64,000 nucleotides of DNA. It comes from Pollenia angustigena. Taxonomy: Eukaryota; Arthropoda; Insecta; Diptera; Polleniidae. Below the pieces are notes generated by a model. The model worked only from the letters and a program-made list of their open reading frames with translations. It was not told the origin of the DNA and did not search any database. This document shows positions 22,273 to 33,529 of this stretch, piece after piece; positions within the stretch are counted from its first letter, which is position 1, and each line of letters begins with the position of its first letter. The DNA is taken from positions 196,682,208 to 196,746,207 of the forward strand of contig OV884058.1 of the NCBI GenBank assembly GCA_930367215.1. The letters run 5' to 3'. Both the position numbers and the translations under genes were made by a program.

Positions 22273-23140
22273 TAATAGGGGTCTAATACTTACCATTGAT
22301 GTTTTATAAGGGTTTGCATTGCATATACATATATATGCGGCGTAATGCACCATTATACTTTGTTCTTATACAAAGCATTTGACGTTTTGGAAGTCAGCCA
22401 GCATAACAAAGAGAAAGAAAATAAACCATATTTGTAGCAACCTCGTTTCTTTTTCTATTTTTCCTAAAAGCTCACAAGTTGAACATTAAAAGTTGAAACG
22501 TGTAAATCTAGCCTTATCACAGGGTGCCTCAAGAATTCGCATCAGGTTCATGTATTTGCTAAACAGAAATAGATAATAACTACCACCATTTTACTTCCTA
22601 AAACAGCATACATGTTTATCACCGACGGTTTTAATACTCACTAATCTCTTTATTTGTTATTGTCTTCCATTCTAAACAAAACATATGTATTTTGATTGCA
22701 CTTGACACTTGTAAAATTGTCACAATTGTATCTGACATCTATAAGTTGAATACAACAACAACAAAATATAGAACAAAAAATTAAACAAGAAGACATAAAA
22801 CAGAAGAAAAATACGAACAAGAAAAATTTAAGTAAAAACAATTTGTGGTGACAAAATATTAAAAAAAAGAACAAACGAAGTGCAATAAATCTTCATACAA
22901 TGTAGATTATTTAAAACGTACTTCCAAAGGCCAGAAAAAACAAAAAAAATTATTTTCTGCTTATTCATGTAAGAGCCGAAAAACATATTTATCTTCTGCT
23001 TAATTATCGTCAGTCATTTGATTTTAAGGCAAGACGAAAAAAGTAAAAGATACATTTTGACATACTAAGTGGCGGGGGGAAACGTTCGACGAATAAGAAA
23101 AGTTTTACTTGAGAGGAACATTAAAACATTTTCGGTAAAA
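22273..23140. other. upstream region of the CUEDC1-like gene
   Basis: The part before about 22530 is AT-rich with a terminus-like GGCTAGATTTACACG (inverted) at 22500-22516, fitting the TWA-element theme. From 22740 on, CAACAACAACAAAA and A-rich sequence could be promoter and 5' UTR. I cannot place a TATA box or transcription start with confidence. Confidence 0.4.
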
Positions 23141-24197
23141 ATGGCTTCAACAATGCAATTGGAATTTTCCCAAGCAATGTCAGATTTTAAAACCATGTTT
23201 CCCGACATGGATCGAGATGTTATAGAGGCTGTTTTAAGGGCCAATCAAGGAGCAGTGGATGCTACCATTGATCAGCTGCTGCAAATGTCCACAGATAATC
23301 AGGTGAGCTTTTAATTTTTTTTTTTCAATTTTGGGATATTTTACTAAAATTTTTTTTTTTAATTTGAAGAATGAAAAACTACGCAATGAGTTGGATGGCA
23401 AAATTTCACCCCAAAAAAGCCTGATTAATTTGAGTGATAACGATGTGCCAGATTTAAAAGCCAAACAACAGCCTGCTACTGCTCAACTTATAGATGTCTC
23501 CGACGAGTTGGATGGTGTTAAAGTTATAACATCTAGTAGTGAAAAAGCAGTGCCCATGGCTTCAGTTTTACTTAATCTCAATACTAGTTCTCCCAATCAC
23601 AGTACCGGAGCATCTCCTAAAGTTAGACCACCTCAAATGCAAAATAAAACTACTACACAAAGTTCTAGTACCCCCAAAAGATCGGCTCGTTTGCATCATA
23701 ATACAAATAAACGTTGGAATCCGCCCATGCTTTTACCTTTGCCACCGGGATTTCTGCGGCTCAATCCCATTAGTACCGGAAGCAATACAATTGCTTTGCC
23801 ATATGACCCAAATCGGGATTTCGATTTGCCCGATGAACAATTTGCCATGATGCTACAGAATGAGGAGTTTATGAATCAATTGCGTTGGAATCAAGAGTTT
23901 ATGAATGCTTTGGAAAAAGAGCAATCCGGCAAGGGAAAGGGAGCAGAAGTTGAAGCTGACTTTAAGGAACGTCTCAAACATATGGGTAAAGTTTCGCGTA
24001 AGAAATTTTTACAAATGGCACGGGTATTTACCTGGCAGAGGAACAAAAAGACCACGACAGCGAAACAAATCGATTCGTTGCCCCTTAAAGAAGAACCCAG
24101 TGATGATGAGGAACATCATCACCATCAACACAAAAGAATTTCTAATGCTGAACAAACTCATACACAAACTCACTCACAAAGCCAGCAACGCAAGTAA
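23141..24197 (+). CDS. CUE-domain protein, CUEDC1 ortholog (two coding exons)
   Basis: The coding exons are 23141-23302 and 23370-24197, with a 67-bp GT-AG intron (GTGAGC to TTTGAAG) and in-phase joining (STDNQ, then NEKLRNELDG). The product is about 329 residues. Residues 6-50 form a CUE domain (FSQAMSDFKTMFPDMDRDVI, then VDATIDQLLQM), a small ubiquitin-binding fold. Later blocks conserved in CUEDC1 are KRWNPPMLLPLPPGFLRL, then EQFAMMLQNEEFMNQL, then FKERLKHMGKVSRKKFLQMA. A low-complexity His/Gln/Ser tail ends the protein. The ATG at 23141 has an AAAATGG context and leaves the CUE domain intact. The stop TAA (24195-24197) lies inside CAAGTAAGT, a good splice donor, so an alternative downstream exon is possible. 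AATAAA signals follow near 24212. This is the only intact conserved gene in the window. Confidence 0.92.
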
Positions 24198-25320
24198 GTT
24201 TAATGTAAAAGAAATAAATACTGGTAGTTGTAAAAATAACAAAAAAAAAATCTCTTAATTATATTCAACGAACAAATACAAAAATCTCCCCTTAATAAAA
24301 ATTATAGATAAAATATAAATTTTTAAGACATAAGAGATAATGATTATACTAAAAGTTTTGTTTTGTTATCTAATTGTTTATAATATGCTTTATCTTAGAT
24401 TTCTTTTTTCCACACTTATTTATTATTTATTTATATTTGTTTATTAAGATGCAGGAAATTTAAGATATAAGCTTCAAAACGATTAAAATCTTTTGATTTT
24501 TTTCTTTATGTTACATACTGCTTACAGAAATCTCCAAACACCAAATAAAAAAAAAATTCGAAGAATTTTTTGAAATTAAAACTTTTTTTTAATATTAAAC
24601 TTGAAAGTAGACTGTTACAAAAAAAGAAAAGGTTTATTATATTTATTATTTTCGTATTTAAAGCTACTCGAAGCTTACTAAAATTTTCAAACCAAAATGA
24701 ATCTCTTACCTCCTTCCGCTTTTTCTCTCATCTATATAAAGAAGTCCAAATAGTATTGCAAAATACATAAATGTCAAATCTTAAAGTTAAAATTAATTTT
24801 TAATATGTTACTTTTTCTTCGTAGTTCATCTAAAATTTCATGCGATATTTTAAACCTAATTTAAGAAAGTAAATTATACGGGCATATTCAAGAAATTGAA
24901 ATGAAGTTGAATTGAATTGAATTCGAACGTACTTTTTCCTCGTTTTAAGAGATTTTTTTCTAAAGATAATTGATAACCAAAGTTTGAAGTATATAAAAAG
25001 AAATATTTGTATGACTTTAAATTCACTTAATTTTGAAAATGTAGGGGAAACCTTCCCCATTTTACATCTCTCGATTATTTTAGTGTCATCACTAGGAAAA
25101 TGGTAATAAGTTATATTATTATTGTAGCATCTCTAAAAAAATAAGTTTTTTCTTTTTTTTTAAAAGCAGCGTTACCATTTGTCCAGTTTTCTCTTTTTTT
25201 GCTATGTTGTTTTTGTTTAATATATTTTGTGTTTTCTTTAAAAATGTTCGACACTTTTTTAAAAAAGGTTGTTTAAAAAAAAATTTTTTTTTTTCTTTAA
25301 TGGCAGCAGATATTGAATTT
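24198..25320. other. 3' flank of the CUEDC1-like gene, AT-rich
   Basis: It contains candidate polyadenylation signals and poly-A-like runs, then T/A-rich sequence. No gene is seen; the short frames are low-complexity shadows. Confidence 0.5.
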
Positions 25321-25795
25321 TTCCAAGCCATAAAATTGATTAAAAGTCCCTAAAACTGTAAGGAATGGCTAAAATTCTGTAAAAATTGCTAAATTAGCGG
25401 AAAGCCGCAAAAATTTGCTAACAGCGGCATGATACCAAGGTCTACTATTTATTATAAATCGTGAAAGCTGTAAAGAACTAAAAAACTTACAGGAACAAAT
25501 CGCGAACATGGCTGAAATTCGCGAAAAATTGCAAAATTTGAAACAAACCCAAAAACTAGTTCGAGATCCCAAAATCGAAATGCAGAACACCAAAAATGCC
25601 GAAGTAATCCATTTCGAGTGGATTCGGATTCTAGAACACACCCGATTAATAGTTTTTTTAAAATTAAAAAATAATTTAAGGGTTCACGCACTTATTGAGT
25701 CTCATTTGACGAATTTACGCAACGAATTCTTGCCGACAAATTCGTCGTATTATGCGAGGTTCCTCGTTCGTCCCAGTTGTGTTTATACCATTATA
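25321..25795. mobile_element. ACACAACTGGG-family element, truncated copy 2
   Basis: It is nearly identical to 16090-16549, from AAGCCATAAAATTGATTAAA through GCATGATACCAAGGTCTACT to the terminus CGTCCCAGTTGTGT. The left half is missing. Confidence 0.85.
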
Positions 25796-27618
25796 CATTT
25801 TTGAACAATTTTCCGGAAATTTCTGAATAAAGAACTTTAAAATCAAACTCGAAAATTTGTTTATTACTTACAGAGTTTGTAAGAAAGTGAAAATGTACAC
25901 ATTTTTTATTTCATACCCTTTTTTAATTACATCTTACTATTTTGAAACAAATTGAAAGGGTAACATTTTTGTGTTTTTTGTTTCCTAGAGAAGGTGAAAA
26001 TGTTTTTATTTTCACATTCGTACGAACTTGGTTTCTGTGACACCCTGTTTATTTAAAAAAAGTCGATTTCAGAATTTTTACTATTTCAGTTAAAATTTCC
26101 AAATTGTTTTTTTTTATCTCTTATACATTATTTCTTAAATTTTAGAATGTTCTAATTGTATTGTCTTTTTCAGAAGTCACTTTTTAAATCTTGATATTCT
26201 AATCGGAATTTTATACAATTCTACTTGTAATTCAAATTCAAAACGGTACTTTTTTCAAAGAAAACAAGACTTTTATTATGAAAAGAGCAATTTTTTTAAT
26301 AAGAAAAAGCGAGTTTTGTGATAAAAACGGGACTTTTTAAAAGAAAACGGGACAAATCTGCCTTTAAATTAAAACAAAGTAAATTTTTTAATAAAAAGGT
26401 GCAATTCATAGTTAAAGCGTGACTTAAAAAATTGACTTTTCCAATAAAAATTTTACATTTCTGGTAAAGACGGGAGGGACATTTCTGATAAAATCTTCAT
26501 CAAGAAAGTTAAAATAATTAAATATGTTTTTGTTTCGACCTTTTAAATTTTAAATAAATTGAGTAAATAATCAGGCTCGAGATAGTTAAAATATATTTTC
26601 TCTTTATTGCAAAACGTTTTTTTTAATCATTTAAATAAAACTACTACGCCTGCTTTATTTTATGTTTATATTTTATTATAAAACCGAACCTTATATTGTA
26701 TATAAGGATGCCTAATTATTATCGTATAATTTATTTTTAACAATGTTTAGTGCAATAAAAATACATACAAAATATTAAATTAGCTTTAACATGATAATTA
26801 TCTTTAAATTGTATATTTTTTATAAATTGTTTTATTTGTTAGCAATTTGAATTGTTTTGTAAAGTAATTTATGCAATGTACTAATTTTCAAAGTAATAAT
26901 TGAAATCACAATTAAACTTTTACACCATGGAAAAATGCAGCTAGAAAAGAAGGTTTTAATTTAAAAAAAAATCTTATAGAATAAAATATATAACCTTAAA
27001 ATTAACCTAATCTAACCTTATAAAAATATTAAGCATACTTTCTTAACATTTCGTTGTAGAACTCATACAAAAAGTTTAATTCGAGCCTTCCCTTCTAGTT
27101 GTCATCTTCTATTTAAATTTAATACAGAATTAAAATTTACATACAATAGATTTTAAAGGCGCATATTATTTTTTGAATATTGTTTTTATAATTTAAATAA
27201 TGTGATATGTTTATTCCGAATAATTATTGTATATTTTTTTTACTTTTTTTTAAAGTTACTAAGTTGGAGCATAATTTTAACAAAACTATGTATACCCTGA
27301 ATAGAAAATATCCGAATTATTTCTTAATCATACCTAAAAGAAAAATAAAATGCTTAAATGCAATTAAGACAAAAAAAAAAGCTAAAGATTAAAAAATATA
27401 ACAAAATTTTCAATTATTTTTAAATTTCAAAGTTCAAAAGTTCATAGGTAGGACTGACTAGTCGTGTAGAACAGTATAAAAAAAGATTTAGAGGTATTGA
27501 GTTTTGAATTTATAATAATTTATTATAATGCTGTTGTTATGTATAATTTTTTTTTTTAAATTGAACAAAAATTGTTTTATAAAGATTAATTTTAAGGATT
27601 CGAATACAAAACCTTGAT
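25796..27618. other. AT-rich DNA with a degenerate short repeat
   Basis: From about 26240 to 26480 there are loose repeats of the form 'AAAACGGGACTTTTT', similar in style to 30680-31050. The rest is very AT-rich and I see no gene. Confidence 0.45.
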
Positions 27619-28166
27619 CAAGGCGAATTCATTACAGGTAATCTCAGTACTTTAACAAGTACTACTCGTACAAAAACCACAAGCAATTTGTTTTTGTAAA
27701 ATCATTGAACAATGCCAAAAACAGAAATAAAACAGAAACAAAGATACCAAGGCGAATTTAACAAGGTAAGTGCAACTCTACAACTACAAAAAGCCCCATG
27801 TATTTTTTTGCAATTTAATAGGCGGCTGTCAAAAATGCTGACAAGGCAAAAATCTATTGAAAAACCAAATAAACATTTTGTTTGGGTAATAAAAGAGATT
27901 ATTAAATTCACTTTAATTATTTGCAGTTTTTCTAAGAAATTTTTTGGTTATTTTGGCGCAAAACATAAACAAAATTATATTTTGACGTTTCCCTATTTTT
28001 TGTCGATTCGCCGTGGAAACAGCTGATGAACGGCTGACGAGTTAAGTTTACCTTCTTAAATTCGACTTGAAAGATACTAAACAAAATTTTGACATCCAAC
28101 AATGATAAAGCTAAAAAAAAAATTATCAGCAGGGCTTTAAGGACCACCTGTAATGAATTCGCTTTG
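27619..28166. mobile_element. CAAGGCGAATTC-family TIR element, 8-bp TSD
   Basis: The left end is CAAGGCGAATTCATTACAGG and the right end, inverted, CAAAGCGAATTCATTACAGG. Both sides carry the perfect 8-bp duplication ACCTTGAT (27611-27618 and 28167-28174). At 548 bp with no convincing protein, it is a hAT- or P-type non-autonomous element. Confidence 0.9.
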
Positions 28167-28239
28167 ACCTTGATTTATTATTTTGGAATGTGGCTTTTTC
28201 AAAGCTGTCGAAGGAAATTTTTGCGGTTAAAATGTGACG

Positions 28240-28475
28240 AAAAGTGGCGGAATTCACGGTTTGCTATTGTAGACTTTGTACTTCTTGTAACTCTTGATTT
28301 AAAACACAACAGCAACAAAATGCATAGGTATATTTTAAATTTAAGTACATATTGTAGATGGCGTTAACATAGTAAATTTAAAATGTATGCATTTTGTTGT
28401 TGTCGGGTTTTAAATCGAGATTTACAAGGCCTGCAAGATGACCAAGGTCTACAATAGCAAACCGTGATGTCCGCT
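28240..28475. repeat. hairpin MITE-like repeat
   Basis: CACGGTTTGCTATTGTAGAC (28256) has an inverted partner at about 28445-28464, and the arms continue inward to ACAAAATGCATA on both sides. About 235 bp, no ORF. Confidence 0.75.
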
Positions 28476-28514
28476 CTTATTTTTTTAAGAAAGTAAAAAT
28501 ATATAGGCTCTTAT

Positions 28515-28737
28515 TTGTAAAATGCAAACGCAACGCCAAAAACGAAATCGAAAATATTGCATAATTTTGTTGTTGTTTTCTATAGAAATGTATGTATATT
28601 GAATGTTTAAATTTGTAACACTGCATGCATATCGTGTGCTTTCTATAGAAAGCAACAACAAAATTTTGAAAAATTTTTGACATTGTTTTTGCTTTCAATG
28701 TTATATTTGGGATTGCGTTGCATTTTACAAAATTATA
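28515..28737. repeat. hairpin MITE-like repeat
   Basis: TTTGTAAAATGCAAACGCAA faces the inverted TTGCGTTGCATTTTACAAAA at 28712-28731. The inner arms share TTTTGTTGTTG with TTTCTATAGAAA. Confidence 0.75.
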
Positions 28738-28888
28738 TGGCCTTAATCTCTAGTAAAAAGTGATTAAAATTATAAAAAAATATTTTTCTTCGGAAAAATT
28801 AAATGTGATTTTCCTCAATGAAAGTTAATTGTCTGTTTAAATGTGACGTGTCTTTTTTAGGAAGAAGGCAATTTTTTTTAGTGAAAAG

Positions 28889-29052
28889 CAAGGCGAATTC
28901 ACTAGAAGGTGAGGCCAACTCTAAAACAACACTGCTTTTGTGGTCGATTGTCAAAAATATTGCTAGTAAAAAAAGGTTTGCTTACAAAAAAAACTGAAGT
29001 TTGTATAAAGACTTCTGGCAACTTGACCCTACCTTCTAGTGAATTCGCCTTG
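28889..29052. mobile_element. CAAGGCGAATTC-family MITE, TSD 8-9 bp
   Basis: CAAGGCGAATTCACTAGAAG has an inverted copy at the right end. AGTGAAAAG is present on both flanks (28880-28888 and 29053-29061). 164 bp, no ORF. Confidence 0.88.
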
Positions 29053-29103
29053 AGTGAAAAGTAACTTTCATAGTAAAAAGTGATTTCTAAAGAAAAAACT
29101 GGG

Positions 29104-29203
29104 GGCTGGAAAATTACGGCATTTGATATCGATCGAAATTTCCATTTAAATTGTATTGTAATTTCGATCGATATCGATCGAATGCCATAATTTGCTCCCT
29201 GAC
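29104..29203. repeat. palindrome with TATCGATCG core
   Basis: AATTACGGCATTTGATATCG is matched by the inverted half ending near 29196 (ATCGATCGAATGCCATAATT). About 90 bp of arms surround a short AT centre. Confidence 0.7.
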
Positions 29204-29227
29204 TTTTTAATTTAAATCTAAAATTTT

Positions 29228-30666
29228 TATACCCTCCACCACAATTAGTTGTGAAGAGGGTATATTAAGTTTGTCATTCCGTGTGAAACTTTTTTATTAT
29301 TCATCTCAGACCCTATAAAGTATATATATTCTGGGTCCTTGAGTAATTCTAAGTCGATTTAGCCATGTCCGTCTGTCTGTCCGTCTGTTGAAAACACGCT
29401 CACTTTCGAAAAACTCAAAAGAAATAAACAAACTTGGTGTCAAATTGCTTGTAGTTATCCTAAGCAGTTTGGGATTGAAATCCAGCAAAATCGGTTCAAT
29501 AGGATCTGAGCTATGAATCAAAATGTGGAACCACCACCTAAAAAAATTGATAATTTTGTTACAAAAACTAACATAAATGGTGGAAAAATGCACAGAATGA
29601 TATAAGATTTCGCAACAGTTCGTTTTATTTAACTGGAAATCACGCTGTAAAATATCTTGAAGATCCGTCCATGATTTACCCTAGGCCCCATATAAGCTCT
29701 ACTCCCGGAAAACAGTATAGTAAGCCTAAAACCCTAACTAACAATGCTATCATAACAAATTTTGGCACGTCACAGTTAAATAGGACTAGAAATGAAACTG
29801 TTAAGTTTCGTGAAGATCGGTCCATAATTTACCATAGGCCCCATATAAAACATACTTCCAGAAAACAGTTTAGTACGCCTAAATCCGTAAAAAATAATGC
29901 TATCATAACAAAATTTGGTACATCAAAATTTTTTGGAACTAAAAATAAGACTGTGAAATTTCGTGAAGATCGGTCCATAATTTACCATAGGCCCCATATA
30001 AACCTTACTCCCGGAAAACAGCTTAGTACGCCTAAAAACGTAAAAAATAACGCTATCATAACAAAATTTGATACATCACAGTTCTATAGAACTAGAAATG
30101 ACACTGTGAAATTTGGTGAAGATCGGTGCATAGCTTACCATAGGCCTCATATAAAGCCCACTCTGGTAAAATAATTAAATACGCGGTAAACTTTCTTCCA
30201 GTTTAGCTTCATATGGCCAGAAAAAATGTTATGCAATTTTGTGATATACGGTCCATAATTTTCCTTATATTCTATTTTAGCAGCCTTTTCAAATTTACTG
30301 CAAACGCTTAAACTAATTGCACCGCTGTATTGAAATTTATGTTTTTTAATACCAGAAATCGTTCTGCAGAATTTGGGATGATTGGTTCATAGCTTACCAT
30401 GGCTTTTATATAATTTGTTCTCTTGAAAATCATTTAAGTTCATCTTAAACTGATATTCTACTCAAACTTTTGAAAATTGATGCTGATTGTCGATCAATAA
30501 TTGTATATAGGTCTAAACCGCAACAAATTTTAATGCAGATGTCTGTTTTTACAAAGATTATAATAATAAATAGACATCATACAGATATTAGTCCTAAAAC
30601 ATTCGAAGTGTCGGTGGAGGGTATCAAAGATTCGGCACAGCCGAATATAGCACTCTAACTTGTTTT
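29228..30666 (+). mobile_element. 'TATACCC' element with 153-bp in-frame repeats, copy 1
   Basis: The left end has a hairpin (TATACCCTCCACCACAATTA, then TTGTGAAGAGGGTATA) and AGTTTGTCATTCCG. The right end has GGTGGAGGGTATCAAAGATT, then a hairpin ATTCGGC-ACA-GCCGAAT and ACTTGTTTTT. The inverted second copy is at 33530-34620. Internally it has four copies of a 153-bp unit. No transposase is encoded. It could be a foldback or Helitron-related element; I cannot decide. Confidence 0.78.
29662..30174 (+). repeat. 153-bp tandem repeats, open as a 51-residue repeat
   Basis: Unit starts (GATCGGTCCATAATTTACC-like) lie at 29662, 29815, 29968 and 30121, exactly 153 bp apart. Because 153 is a multiple of three, one frame stays open across the units, with a repeated peptide (EDRSIIYHRPHI, then NNAIITKF, then TRN-TVK). 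Whether it is ever translated is unknown; it could simply be a stop-free repeat. Confidence 0.85.
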
Positions 30667-31110
30667 TAATGACATGCGACTTTTTTATTGAAATGTAGTT
30701 GTGTAACTTTTTTGTAGTGAAAAGTAACGTTATTTAACAAAATTTTACTTTTTAGTAAAACTTTACTTTCTTTAATGAAACGTGACTTTTTTAGTGAAAA
30801 GTGACATGTTTTGTTAAGTAAAAAATTTCTTTTTTTAGTGAAGAATTTTTTTTTTTTTAAAGGACTTTTTTTTAGTGAAAATTGGCTTTTTAGTGAAAAG
30901 TGACCTTTTAGTGAAAAGTTGAGTTTTATTGAAACGTCACACAGATAACCTAATTGTTATGTTTAAAAAAAATAACTTTCCGGTGAAAACGTGAAATTGT
31001 TACAAGTCTCATTAAAAAGTAATTTTTTTTTTAGCAAAAAGTGATATTTGCCTTAGTTTTTTGAGTTATTTAGTTGAGCTAATAAACCAAATCTAAAATA
31101 TACTTCATTT
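30667..31110. repeat. degenerate TTTAGTGAAAAGTGAC repeats
   Basis: Many variants of TTTTTAGTGAAAAGTGAC occur with irregular spacing from about 30690 to 31050. This is low complexity and not coding. Confidence 0.65.
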
Positions 31111-31147
31111 ACCACGATTTCGAACGAAAACTTCGTTCGCCTTAATT

Positions 31148-31672
31148 ACATATAAAGGGTGTTTTTTTAGAGTGTCACAACTTTGAGTTGGCATCACTGC
31201 TTTATTTGAGCTCCCATTTAACAGCTGATAGTTGCTTTTTGCTTAGTTGCTTTAAAATTTTATTATGAATCGACTTATCGAGCAATGTGCAAATATTTGA
31301 AATTTTTAATCAAAATAATTCGGCGAATGGTCTGAAGCACAAATTGATATTGATTTTTAATTTCCGTTCAAAATTTTATTTTCCGATGAAGCCCATTTCT
31401 GGTTGTATGGAGAATCCACAAGCTTTTGTCGAAACACCATTACAGCAACAGAAAATTACTATGTTGTACGCTTTATGGGCTAGCGACACATATGTCTTCA
31501 AAAACGATGATGGTCAGAATGCGCCTTCTACGCGCCAGCCGGGGGGCGGCCACATGGCAGAAATCATATTTAAACAATAATTTCATAAAAATGTTTTCAA
31601 TAAAGCCCGTTTCATTGAAGTAAATTTTCTTGTTTAATTATGATTTAAACTTGTGCGTGTCACTCTAGTAGT
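31148..31672 (+). pseudogene. mariner-like transposase relic 1, internally deleted
   Basis: After a terminus AAGGGTGTTTTTTTAGAGTG, the frame from about 31370 gives KILFSDEAHFWLYGE, which carries the first catalytic Asp. It then gives LYALWASDTYVFKNDDGQN in a shifted frame, then jumps to GGHMAEIIFKQ, the normal C-terminus. The middle, with the second and third catalytic Asp, is deleted. Tc1/mariner transposases insert at TA. Confidence 0.82.
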
Positions 31673-31676
31673 AACA

Positions 31677-32064
31677 TACTACGTTTATACGCACCACTTA
31701 TTCGCAAATAAATATATTGCAAGTAGAGAATATTGCCGCATAAACAGTGAATTACATTTTTATTTGCGAATAACTAACTCATGAAAACAATTCCTGATTA
31801 ACGACACTATTTGCAAATAAGATTTTAAGCATTGCCACACTTTTAACGGTTTTACGTTTTTATTTCGATTTGACACATTCATATGACAACAAAAGTAAAA
31901 TTTAATCAAAAATGTGCAAATAAATTTAAAAATACACAATAATTTTTGATCTTTTTCATTTAAAAAATAAAAAGTTTATAAACATACAGTGCTAATTAAT
32001 GAATAGATTTTCCATCTGGCATCACTTAAAAATAAGAATTTTCATTAAGAAATAGACGTATAAA
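31677..32064. mobile_element. TIR MITE (CTACGTTTATACG ends) at the mariner's right end
   Basis: CTACGTTTATACGCACC and the inverted CTACGTTTATACGTC bound 388 bp. GTGTCACTCTA, part of the mariner terminus, is present on both sides of it. TSD not resolved (ATA/TAC flanks). Confidence 0.65.
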
Positions 32065-32292
32065 CGTAGTACATATGTTGTGTCACTCTATTTAAAACAA
32101 ATACAATACAATATTTTTTTTACTGAACGAAGTTTTCGTTCTAAATCGTGGGACAGGCAGTAAATTTGTCTTTATGTATAACAATTTAAATCTACAAAAC
32201 TTTAGACTGAAATTGGTAGTTAATGATATCATTTATTATTGTGATAAATTTTTTAATAGAATTCCTTAAAAGTTGTTGAGAATGGAAACAAA

Positions 32293-32487
32293 CAAGGCAA
32301 ATTTACTACAGGGGGCGGAAAAAAGCCTGCTGACTTTGACAGTTTGAACCAATTTGTTTTCGTTTTACAATGTTTAATTAGAAAGGGTTGACATTTCGAA
32401 CCGTTAACACTAACAATGCAGTGCAAAAAAACTCTGTTGTTTTTGGATTGCTGTAGTATTGCCGTTACCTGTAGTGAATTCGCCTAG
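32293..32487. mobile_element. CAAGGCGAATTC-family MITE, decayed
   Basis: The left end CAAGGCAAATTTACTACAGG faces the inverted CTAGGCGAATTCACTACAGG at 32468-32487. No target-site duplication remains. Confidence 0.75.
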
Positions 32488-33182
32488 CTAACAATGTAGC
32501 TAGCTTTTCCTCAACAATAAATTTCAGTGTATTTATCAAATATGAAAAATTGGGAATTTAGCACGTCATACGGAAGTCGTATTAATAATAAACTTTGTAT
32601 TCCCGAAAATTACTTTGGTAGTTCTCTTAAGTGCCACAACATAATTATTGATAACACAAGGGAACGAAATTGAATTTTTTTTGTGTTGAGTGGAAGTTTA
32701 ATGCAACTTTTTTCACTAATATGAGGGCGCTGATTTCAAATCTAATCTCCGTTTTTCTCAATCAGTTCTCATTTTTAAGTTACAGGAACTAATCGTATTT
32801 TTGACTTTTTTCCAAAACTTAAAAGTTTAAAAAATCATAAATTTACTCTTCTTTAAGCGATTTTCAAAATTTTTCTTTTTTTAAAGTCGTAATTGTTAGA
32901 TTTAAAAAACAATCAAATTTTTGAAAATCACCAAAAAAAATGGCTGAGAAATGGGTGTTTACGTAAAATAATTAAAAAAATTAAAAATTTGTATTTTAAA
33001 AATCATGAAAAATCCAAAAAAAAAACGGGAAGAAGTTAGTCTTCTCAATTTCACGTTTAGTCACATAACAATGAGACATAGATCATAACAATGAACGATG
33101 AAGGCGTTTCGTTTTTATTTACAATTAAGTGAAGGTACTTCATTTTTAAGTTAAGGAAAAAACGTCAATAAATAGACAACTC
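32488..33182. other. AT-rich DNA, no gene seen
   Basis: The text 32505-32600 (AACAATAAATTTCAGTGTAT and following) recurs at 35978-36060, so it is a dispersed repeat fragment. The rest is homopolymer-rich. Confidence 0.5.
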
Positions 33183-33510
33183 TGCAAATAATAGGACCAG
33201 TCCAAACACGCGTGTTAAGAGTAACCCAGAAGGGACCAGGACTAGTCCAAAGTAACCCTAGGGGAGGACCATATAACCCACCTTTGGACTACTTAGGAGT
33301 AGTTTTAAAACTACTCCATGGTATACTCAAGATGATTAGTTTTTGAAGTCGTTTAAAAACGAAAGCATGTAGTTAAACAACGAAGACATGTCGTCCCACT
33401 ACAAACACTTTTTAACAATGACATGGTCCATGCTTGCATTACATCGGACCTGTCCATGGAGTAGTCCATTTTATCAAAATGGATCAGGTGGTCCAATTTT
33501 ATTTGCAGGG
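33183..33510. mobile_element. TGCAAATAA-ended repeat, copy 1
   Basis: The ends TGCAAATAATAGGACCAG and (inverted) CCTGCAAATAAAATTGGACC bound about 330 bp. It is strongly similar to 54051-54426 in inverted orientation. No ORF. Confidence 0.75.
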
Positions 33511-33529
33511 TAGCAGCAAACACACACAT

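Larger units (their letters stand above)
31115..32155. mobile_element. TIR element (CCACGATTT ends) split by a mariner
   Basis: CACGATTTCGAACGAAAACT at the left faces the inverted CACGATTTAGAACGAAAACT at 32126-32150. Only about 35 bp of each arm remains outside the mariner inserted between them. Confidence 0.68.
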
